This document shows, piece after piece, positions 57,801-64,000 of a DNA stretch of 64,000 nucleotides; positions within the stretch are counted from its first letter, which is position 1; every line of letters starts with the position of its first letter. The notes beneath the pieces were generated by a model that was not told the origin of the DNA, did no database searches, and saw only the letters and a program-made list of their open reading frames with translations. Where the stretch lies: NCBI RefSeq assembly GCF_007993735.1, contig NZ_CP042453.1, forward strand, positions 2,108,001 to 2,172,000, given 5' to 3'. This DNA is from Arenimonas daejeonensis. Its GTDB lineage: Bacteria; Pseudomonadota; Gammaproteobacteria; Xanthomonadales; Xanthomonadaceae. A program made the translations under genes and the position numbers.

Positions 57801-58026
57801 CGACATCGAGACCAACCCGCGCCACCGCGCCATCGTCCGCACGATCACCGGTTTCGCCGACGAACTGGGCCTGGCGCTGACCGCCGAGGGCATCGAAACC
57901 GAAGGCCAGCGCGACCTGCTCAAGTCGGTCGGCTGCCAGTACGGGCAGGGTTACCTGTTCTCCCGCGCGCTGCCGCCGGAGGACTTCGAGCAAATGCTCT
58001 TGGCAGGTTCGCGCATCGTCGGCTGA
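54836..58026 (+). CDS. Five-PAS diguanylate cyclase/phosphodiesterase (one frameshift)
   Basis: About 1063 residues, cytosolic (no membrane helix). Five PAS units are seen at roughly residues 8-110, 125-240, 255-370, 380-500 and 505-620, each with a FxxxNPAxxRxLGY-like core. The GGDEF domain (IARYGGDEFTLLPDGDC, active-site motif intact; the usual RxxD inhibitory site is not evident) is followed by an EAL domain (GAEALVRWRHP, NVDERQMVSAEIVEEVF, VVDDFGTGYSSL, EGIETEGQ, all catalytic motifs present). It can therefore make or break cyclic di-GMP; the net activity cannot be decided. One C is missing at 55992-55995 in PAS 4. Confidence 0.93.
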
Positions 58027-58090
58027 GCAACTTCCGAGGCGCGGTTCCGCCGTGCTAGCCTGCCAACGCGCACTTCCCCGAGGTTTTCCG

Positions 58091-59176
58091 ATGTCGCGAG
58101 CCTTCAATTTCAGCGCCGGCCCCGCCGCGCTGCCCGAACCCGTTTTGCGCCAGGTCCAGGCCGAGCTGCTGGAATGGCAGGGTGAGCGCGCCTCCGTGAT
58201 GGAGGTCAGCCACCGCGGCCAGGCCTTCGTCGATTGCGCCGCCGCCGCCGAGCGCGACCTGCGCGAGCTGATGGCGATTCCCGACGACTACCACGTGCTG
58301 TTCCTGCAGGGCGGTGCGACCACGCTGTCGGCGTTGCTGGCGCTGAACCTCGCGGGCCCGGAGCAGACCGCCGATTTCGTGCTCACCGGCCACTGGGGCG
58401 AGAAGGCGCTGGACAACAGCAAGCCGTCGCTGAAGGTGAACGTGGCGGCCAGCGGCAAGGACGGCAACTACACGTCGATCCCCGACCGCGCCGGCTGGAA
58501 ACTGACTCCGGGCGCGGCCTTCGTGCACTACACGCCGAACGAGACCATCCACGGCGTCGAATTCCACGACATCCCGGACGTGGGCGGCGTGCCGCTGGTG
58601 GCCGACATCTCCTCGAACTTCCTGTCCAAGCCCATCGACGTCAGCCGCTTCGGCGTGCTTTACGGTGGCGCGCAGAAGAACCTGGGCCCCTCGGGCCTGG
58701 CCATCGCCATCGTGCGCAAGGACCTGCTGGGCAAACACGGCCGCGAGCTGCCGCCGATCTTCGAACTGCAGAACCAGGCCAAGAACGATTCGATGTTCAA
58801 TACGCCGCCCACCTTCGCCTGGTACGTGCTGGGCCTGGTGCTGAAGTGGGTCAAGGCCGAAGGCGGCGCCGCCGCGATCGGCGCCCGCAACGGCCGCAAG
58901 GCCGCGCTGCTGTATTCGGCCATCGATGGTTCCGGCGGTTATTACCGCAATGCCGTGGCGCCGGCCGCGCGTTCGTGGATGAACGTGCCGTTCTTCCTGC
59001 CCGACGCCGCGCTCGACAAACCCTTCCTGAAGGAAGCCGAGGCCGCCGGCCTGCTGGGCCTGAAGGGTCATCGTGCCGTTGGCGGCATGCGCGCCTCGAT
59101 CTACAACGCCATGCCGGAGGCCGGTGTGCAGGCCCTGGTCGATTTCATGGCCGATTTCGCCCGGCGGAACGGTTGA
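58091..59176 (+). CDS. serC: Phosphoserine aminotransferase
   Basis: Intact, 361 residues. PLP enzyme making 3-phosphoserine and, in pyridoxine synthesis, 4-phosphohydroxythreonine. N-terminus MSRAFNFSAGPAALPEPVL, cofactor-phosphate region QGGATTLSALLALNL, PLP lysine in YGGAQKNLGPSGLAIAIV, C-terminal VGGMRASIYNAMPEAGVQALVDFM. The longer frame from 58052 adds 13 residues without Shine-Dalgarno support. First gene of a packed aromatic/serine operon; pheA follows three bases after the stop. Confidence 0.96.
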   Translation: MSRAFNFSAGPAALPEPVLRQVQAELLEWQGERASVMEVSHRGQAFVDCAAAAERDLRELMAIPDDYHVLFLQGGATTLSALLALNLAGPEQTADFVLTGHWGEKALDNSKPSLKVNVAASGKDGNYTSIPDRAGWKLTPGAAFVHYTPNETIHGVEFHDIPDVGGVPLVADISSNFLSKPIDVSRFGVLYGGAQKNLGPSGLAIAIVRKDLLGKHGRELPPIFELQNQAKNDSMFNTPPTFAWYVLGLVLKWVKAEGGAAAIGARNGRKAALLYSAIDGSGGYYRNAVAPAARSWMNVPFFLPDAALDKPFLKEAEAAGLLGLKGHRAVGGMRASIYNAMPEAGVQALVDFMADFARRNG

Positions 59177-59179
59177 GCC

Positions 59180-60349
59180 ATGGCCACCCGCAAGCCCACC
59201 GGCGGCAAGCCCGCAAAGAAGACCGCGGCTAAAAAGGTCGCGGCCAGGACCCCGGTCGCGGTGCCGACCGCACCACTCGTGCTGTCGGAGGTGCGCGAGC
59301 GCATCGACGGCATCGACCGCCAGATCCAGGGCCTGATCGCCGAACGCGCGCGCTGGGCCCAGCAGGTCGGCAAGGCCAAGGGGCCGCTCAAGGCCGCCGT
59401 CGACTACTACCGTCCCGAGCGCGAATCGCAGGTGCTGCGCCAGGTACTGGACCGCAACGACGGCCCGCTGGCGGACGAAGTGCTGCTGCGGCTGTTCCGG
59501 GAAATCATGTCGGCCTGCCTGGCCCAGCAGGAGCCGCTGAAGGTCGGATTCCTCGGGCCGGAAGGAACCTTCTCGCAGCAGGCCCTGCACAAGCACTTCG
59601 GCCATTCCGCCAAGGGCCTGCCGCTGGCCAGCATCGAGGAGGTGTTCCAGGAGGTCGAGGCCGGCCATGCCGATTTCGGCGTGGTGCCGGTCGAGAACTC
59701 GGGGCAGGGCACCATCCAGTCCACGCTCGACATGTTCCTGACCTCGCCGCTGAAGATCTGCGGTGAAGTCGAGCTGGCGGTGCACCAGCACCTGATGTCG
59801 CGCACCGGCCGGCTGGAGGACATCGAGCGTGTCTATTCGCATCCGATGTCGCTGGCCCAGTGCAAGGCCTGGCTGCGCCAGAACCTGCCCAAGGCCGAGA
59901 AGATCCCGGTCGCCAGCAACGCCGAGGCGGCGCGCCGGTCCCGCACTGCCGACGATGCCGCGGCCATCGCCGGCGAGAACGCCGGCCATGTGTACGGACT
60001 GAAGGTGGTCGCCGGCCCGATCGAGGACCGGCCCGACAACACCACCCGATTCCTGGTGCTGGGCCGCGAACTGTTCTCGCCCAGCGGCCACGACCGCACT
60101 TCGCTGCTGGTCTACGTGCGCGACCAGCCGGGCGCGCTGTACAACGTGCTGAGCCCGTTCGCGAAACACGGCGTCAGCATGAACCGCATCGAATCCCGGC
60201 CGTCCCACACCGGCCGCTGGCAGTACGCCTTCTTCATCGACGTCAGCGGCCACGTGCAGGACACCGCCGTGGCGCGCGCCCTGTCCGAACTGGGCGACTA
60301 CGCCGCCGACGTGAAGGTGCTGGGTTCGTATCCGGTCGCCTTGCTCTGA
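59180..60349 (+). CDS. pheA: Bifunctional chorismate mutase/prephenate dehydratase (P-protein)
   Basis: Intact, 389 residues. A Lys/Ala-rich N-terminal extension (KPTGGKPAKKTAAKKVAAR) precedes the chorismate mutase helix bundle (RERIDGIDRQIQGLIAERARWAQQVGKAK, residues 38-105), the prephenate dehydratase domain (KVGFLGPEGTFSQQAL, VVPVENSGQGTIQSTLD, ASNAEAARRS, DNTTRFLVLG) and the regulatory ACT domain (SLLVYVRDQPGALYNVLSPFAKHGVSMNRIESRPS), the Phe feedback site. The basic extension is unusual for PheA and resembles the phasin tail in composition. hisC starts one base after the stop. Confidence 0.96.
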   Translation: MATRKPTGGKPAKKTAAKKVAARTPVAVPTAPLVLSEVRERIDGIDRQIQGLIAERARWAQQVGKAKGPLKAAVDYYRPERESQVLRQVLDRNDGPLADEVLLRLFREIMSACLAQQEPLKVGFLGPEGTFSQQALHKHFGHSAKGLPLASIEEVFQEVEAGHADFGVVPVENSGQGTIQSTLDMFLTSPLKICGEVELAVHQHLMSRTGRLEDIERVYSHPMSLAQCKAWLRQNLPKAEKIPVASNAEAARRSRTADDAAAIAGENAGHVYGLKVVAGPIEDRPDNTTRFLVLGRELFSPSGHDRTSLLVYVRDQPGALYNVLSPFAKHGVSMNRIESRPSHTGRWQYAFFIDVSGHVQDTAVARALSELGDYAADVKVLGSYPVALL

Positions 60350-60350
60350 C

Positions 60351-61472
60351 ATGGACGAACAGGCCTTCGCCGCGCTGGCCCAGCCGGGCATCCGTGGCCT
60401 GCGGGCCTACGATCCGGGTCTCGACCTGGTGGCCCTGCGCCGGGCCCATGCGGCCGGCGCCCTGGTCGAGCTGGGTTCGAACGAGAACAGCCACGGCCCG
60501 AGTCCCGCGGCCCGCGCCGCGATGCTTGCCGCGGTGGACACGCTCTACCGCTATCCCGATCCGCTGGGCGGCGACCTCAAGCGCGCCCTGGCGGCGCGGC
60601 ATGGCCTGCCGGTCGAAAGATTCCTGCTCGGCAACGGTTCGCACGAACTGCTGATGATGCTGGCCCAGGTGTTCGCCGGTCCGCGGCTGGAGGTGCTGGC
60701 CTCGCGTTACGGCTTCGCCGTGTACGCGCTGGCGGCCCAGGCGGCGGGTGCGACGCTGCGTCTGGCCGAAACGTTCCCGCCGGATCATGCGATGCCACGA
60801 GGCCACGACCTGCAGGCGCTGGCGGCGGCCGTGGGCCCGGCGACGCGACTGGTTTACCTGGCGAATCCGAACAACCCGACCGGCACCTGGTTTTCGAGCG
60901 CGGAATTCGCCGCCTTCCTGGCGGCACTGCCGCCGACGGTGCTGGTAGTCGTCGACGAGGCGTATCTGGAATACGTGACCGACCCGGCCCTGGTATCGGC
61001 CACGGCGTTGCTCGATCGCCATCCGAACCTGGTCGTGACCCGCACCTTCTCGAAAGCCTACGGTCTGGCCGGTCTGCGCGTGGGTTATCTGATGGCGGCT
61101 CCGGGACTGGTGGCGGTGATGGAACGCGCCCGGGAGTCCTTCAACGTCAACGGCCCCGGGCTGGCGGCCTGCGAAGCCGCGCTTGGCGACCAGGAGCACC
61201 TGGCCAAGGTCTGCCGCGGCAATGCCGACGAACGCCAGGCCCTGGCCGACGCCCTGCGGGCGCGCGAACTGGCGGTGGCGCCGTCGCAGACGAACTTCCT
61301 GCTGGTGGATTTCGGGCGGGATGCCGCCCCGATCGAGGCTGGTCTGGTGGCCCGCGGCGTGGTGCCGCGGCCGATGGGCGGGTACGGCCTGCCCAACTGC
61401 CTGAGGTTGACCGTGGGCGTACGCGACGAAAACCGCCGTCTGCTGCAGGCACTGGACGAGGTGCTGGCGTGA
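60351..61472 (+). CDS. hisC: Histidinol-phosphate aminotransferase family enzyme (HisC)
   Basis: Intact, 373 residues, fold type I PLP enzyme. GSNENSHGPSPAARAAML, NGSHELLMMLAQVF, LANPNNPTGTWFSS, DEAYLEYV, and PLP lysine in TRTFSKAYGLAGLRVGYL. It sits between pheA and aroA, as hisC2 does in Pseudomonas, where the enzyme can transaminate aromatic keto acids as well as imidazole-acetol phosphate. So in this operon it may supply phenylalanine or tyrosine aminotransferase activity; this is inference. aroA overlaps its stop by four bases. Confidence 0.93.
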   Translation: MDEQAFAALAQPGIRGLRAYDPGLDLVALRRAHAAGALVELGSNENSHGPSPAARAAMLAAVDTLYRYPDPLGGDLKRALAARHGLPVERFLLGNGSHELLMMLAQVFAGPRLEVLASRYGFAVYALAAQAAGATLRLAETFPPDHAMPRGHDLQALAAAVGPATRLVYLANPNNPTGTWFSSAEFAAFLAALPPTVLVVVDEAYLEYVTDPALVSATALLDRHPNLVVTRTFSKAYGLAGLRVGYLMAAPGLVAVMERARESFNVNGPGLAACEAALGDQEHLAKVCRGNADERQALADALRARELAVAPSQTNFLLVDFGRDAAPIEAGLVARGVVPRPMGGYGLPNCLRLTVGVRDENRRLLQALDEVLA

Positions 61473-62776
61473 GCGGCGGCCGCCTGGACTGGCTGGCCGG
61501 CGCGGGCACGCCCCTGCGCGGCGAGTTGAGCGTGCCGGGCGACAAGTCCGTGTCGCACCGCGCCGTCATGCTGGCGGCCCTGGCCGAAGGCAACAGCCGC
61601 ATCACCGGGTTTCTCGAAGGCGAGGACACGCGCGCAACCGCGGCGATCTTCCAGCGCCTGGGCGTGCGCATCGAAGCCGAGGGCGCGCAGCGTTACGTGC
61701 ATGGCGTGGGGCTGCACGGGCTGCAGCCGCCCAGTGGACCGCTGGACTGCGGCAATGCCGGCACCGGCATGCGCCTGTTGACCGGGTTGTTGGCAGGGCA
61801 GGGCTTCGCCAGCGAACTGGTTGGCGATGCCTCGCTTTCCCGGCGACCGATGGGGCGGGTGATCGAACCCCTGCGACGCATGGGGGCGGAGATCGATTCG
61901 GAGCCTGGCGGGCTTCCGCCACTTAGAATTCACGCTAACAATGATCTTCAAGGCATTGTTTTTGAAAGTCAAATAGCCAGCGCGCAGATCAAGTCGGCGG
62001 TGCTGCTTGCGGGTCTCTATGCGGCGGGCGAAACAGCCGTGCGCGAACCGCATCCGACCCGCGACTACACCGAACGCATGCTCGAAGCCTTCGGCTGGCC
62101 GATCACCTTCGGGCCCGGCTGGGCAAGGCTGAGTGGCGGGCACCGCCTGCGCGCCACCGATGTGGACGTGCCGGCGGACTTTTCCTCGGCGGCATTTTTC
62201 CTGGTCGCGGCGTCCGTGATTCCCGGTTCCGAGCTGCTGCTGCGCCGGGTCGGCATGAACCCGCGGCGCACCGGCCTGCTGGCCGCGCTGCGTCTGATGG
62301 GCGCCGACATCACCGAAGAAAAACCGGGCGAGCAGGGCGGCGAACCGGTGGCCGACCTGCGGGTCCGCCATGCGCGACTGCGGGGCATCCTGGTGCCCAC
62401 GGACCTGGTGCCGGACATGATCGATGAATTCCCCGCGCTGTTCGTGGCGGCGGCCCTGGCCGAGGGCCGGACCGTGGTTTCGGGGGCGGCCGAACTGCGG
62501 GTGAAGGAATCGGACCGGATCGCGGTGATGACCACGGGTCTGCGTGCCTGGGCGCCCGGATCGAAGAAACCCCCGACGGGGCTGTGATCGAGGGGGCGCC
62601 TGCGTGGCGGGTCTGCCGACAGCCACGGCGACCACCGGATCGCGATGAGCCTGGCCATCGCGGCCCAGTGCGCCGAAGGCGAGGTACGGATCGGCGACTG
62701 CGCCAACGTGGCCACGTCCTTCCCCGGATTCATCGAACTGGCGACCTCGGCCGGATTCGCTCTGCGGCCCGCCTGA
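61469..62776 (+). CDS. aroA: 5-enolpyruvylshikimate-3-phosphate synthase (two frame breaks)
   Basis: About 436 residues with GTG start overlapping the hisC stop. Sixth step of the shikimate pathway. Substrate-binding [18 protein letters not shown] at residues 18-35, [71 protein letters not shown], and [16 protein letters not shown]. One C is missing at the CCTGG at 62547-62551, and the G-run at 62592-62596 is off by one or two bases; corrected C-terminus ends [11 protein letters not shown]. The stretch 61921-61980 is AT-rich with rare codons. Confidence 0.95.
61921..61980 (+). other. AT-rich, rare-codon patch inside aroA
   Basis: 60 bases at 35% G+C within a gene otherwise near 68%, in frame and coding for a sequence the family accepts ([20 protein letters not shown]). 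It uses AGA, ATA, CTT, AGT and ATT, codons almost absent elsewhere. It could be a gene-conversion tract, an internal promoter for cmk, or a translational pause. Confidence 0.7.
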
Positions 62777-62799
62777 CGCTTCGTCTAGAATCCCTCTCC

Positions 62800-63491
62800 A
62801 TGCCCCGCATCCCCGTCCTGACCATCGATGGCCCCTCCGGCTCCGGCAAGGGCACCATCAGCCGGGCCGTGGCCGAGCGCCTGGGCTGGCACTACCTCGA
62901 TTCGGGGGCCCTGTACCGTGCGGTCGGCCTGGCCGCTGCCTGGGAGAGCCTGGACCTCAGTGACGCCGAGGCCGTGGCCCAGTGCGCCGCCCGGACCGAG
63001 ATCCGGTTCGAATCCCAGGGGGGCGGCGATCTCCACGTGATCGTCAACGGCAAGGACGCAACCCACCAGCTGCGCATGGAAACCGCTGGCGCGGCGGCCT
63101 CCGCCATTGCCGCCCATCCCCGGTCCGGGCTGCGCTGGTGGACCTGCAGCACCGGTTCCGCCGGTCCCCGGGCCTGGTCGCCGACGGCCGGGACATGGGC
63201 ACGGTCATCTTCCCGGACGCCCCGTACAAGGTCTTCCTGACCGCCAGTGCCGAGGAAAGGGCGCAAAGGCGCTATAAGCAGTTGAAGGAAAAAGGGGTTT
63301 CGGTTAATCTTGCCGGCCTGCTGCACGAAATCGCCGCTCGCGACGAGCGCGATGCCGGACGTGCCGTGGCGCCCCTGAAACCCGCCGAAGACGCGGTGAT
63401 CGTGGACTCCACCGGTACGCCCATCACCGAGGTGATCGAGCGCGTGCTGGCGGTGCTGCCGGAAAAACTCCGTCCGCCCCGCCAGGCGTAA
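62800..63491 (+). CDS. cmk: Cytidylate kinase (frameshift)
   Basis: About 230 residues. Phosphorylates CMP and dCMP. P-loop [32 protein letters not shown] at residues 10-41, insert domain up to [23 protein letters not shown]-binding [26 protein letters not shown], and [16 protein letters not shown]. One G is missing near 63122 (CCCCGG for CCCCGGG). Starts 24 bases after aroA; rpsA follows, the usual order. Confidence 0.94.
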
Positions 63492-63653
63492 CCGACACCC
63501 CGGCGCATCCCGCCCCCGACCCGGGCGCGGCTTCCGAAGCAGGAAACCAGGTCCCGCGCCATGAGGCGCGGAGTCTCCATCCACGCGCGCAAGCGCCAAC
63601 AGGTGGGTCCGCTGCAGAAGCGGCGGCCCGTATGTCCAACCGAGTATCCAACA
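63492..63653 (+). promoter_or_regulatory. rpsA leader region
   Basis: 162 bp between cmk and rpsA, with no gene. In E. coli the rpsA leader folds into hairpins through which S1 represses its own translation; some GC-rich stem candidates are seen here but I cannot confirm the same fold. Confidence 0.4.
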
Positions 63654-64000
63654 ATGACTGAATCTTTCGCTGAACTGTTCGAACAGAGCCAGAACGCCCT
63701 GAGCAAGCTCAAGCCGGGTGCGATCGTTTCCGGCACCGTGGTCGAGGTGCGCTCCGACGTCGTCGTGATCAACGCCGGCCTGAAGTCGGAAGGCATCATC
63801 CCGATCGAGCAGTTCCGTAATGAAGCCGGCGAACTCGAAGTCGCCGTCGGCGACACCGTCAAGGTCGCCCTCGAGTACCTCGAGAACGGCTTCGGCGAGA
63901 CCGTGCTGTCCCGCGAGAAGGCCAAGCGCGCCATGGTGTGGGACGAACTCGAAGCTTCCATGGAAGCCGGCGAGATCGTCACCGGCCGCATCAGCGGCAA
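63654..64000 (+). CDS. rpsA: 30S ribosomal protein S1, N-terminal part (cut by window edge)
   Basis: The first about 115 residues are visible, MTESFAELFEQSQNALSKLKPGAIVSGTVVEVRSDVVVINAG..., which are S1 motif 1 and the start of motif 2. S1 binds mRNA on the 30S subunit. The start is the family start, 162 bp after cmk. The rest lies beyond position 64000. Confidence 0.95.
   Translation, partial: MTESFAELFEQSQNALSKLKPGAIVSGTVVEVRSDVVVINAGLKSEGIIPIEQFRNEAGELEVAVGDTVKVALEYLENGFGETVLSREKAKRAMVWDELEASMEAGEIVTGRISG

Overview
The window looks like core chromosome of a high-GC gammaproteobacterium of the Xanthomonadales (Lysobacteraceae/Xanthomonadaceae: Lysobacter, Luteimonas, Arenimonas and relatives). 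By eye about two thirds of bases are G or C. The gene order clpS-clpA / infA-aat-acetyltransferase-trxB / ftsK-lolA-rarA-crcB-serS, the divergent rne/rluC pair, the FFLEELY-motif gene beside phasin and patatin genes, and serC-pheA-hisC-aroA-cmk-rpsA all fit that group. I count 59 protein genes and one tRNA-Ser(TGA). There is no prophage, insertion sequence, CRISPR array or genomic island. The mobile-type items are one REP-like inverted repeat after ftsK and one toxin-antitoxin pair.

Layout. 1-6.3 kb: start of a fadD, a small lipoprotein, aconitase, and the hflD-mnmA-nudJ-YbjN-like run. 6.4-11.3 kb: N-degron proteolysis and translation (clpS, clpA, infA, aat). 11.4-18.1 kb: trxB, ftsK, lolA, rarA, crcB. 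18.1-25.3 kb: an acyl-CoA ligase, a HI1419/HI1420-type toxin-antitoxin pair, serS coupled to a LysR regulator, tRNA-Ser, a CPBP protein and a NarL-type response regulator. 25.4-32.3 kb: rne, rluC, phhB, nfuA and a protein with a long Glu-Pro repeat. 32.3-40.9 kb: two c-type cytochromes, then a lipoprotein adaptor with two RND permeases. 41-44.7 kb: agmatine-to-putrescine operon with a TraB-like membrane protein, and rpmJ. 44.8-53.2 kb: lipid and storage region with TetR, acyl-CoA-binding protein, a two-domain fatty acyl-CoA reductase, phasin, patatin, a PHA-system protein and an FHA protein. 53.2-58 kb: msrQ-msrP and a five-PAS GGDEF-EAL protein. 58.1-64 kb: serC-pheA-hisC-aroA-cmk-rpsA (cut by the window end).

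About 24 genes carry frame breaks, including essential ones (serS, rne, cmk, aroA). The two sides always read as one family-length protein, so I treat these as consensus errors and annotate each gene from its true start to its true stop. Of about 35 indels, 14 fall at or beside CCWGG (CCAGG/CCTGG), and most of the rest lie in homopolymers. That is the fingerprint of nanopore-type reads from DNA methylated at CCWGG, so the error pattern itself suggests a Dcm-like methyltransferase in this organism.

I did not find a convincing undescribed multi-gene system. The items most worth a second look are the CCWGG-linked indels, the fatty acyl-CoA reductase/acyl-CoA-binding protein/TetR locus beside PHA-granule genes, the Glu-Pro repeat gene built of two homogenised hexamer blocks, and a 60-bp AT-rich rare-codon patch inside aroA.
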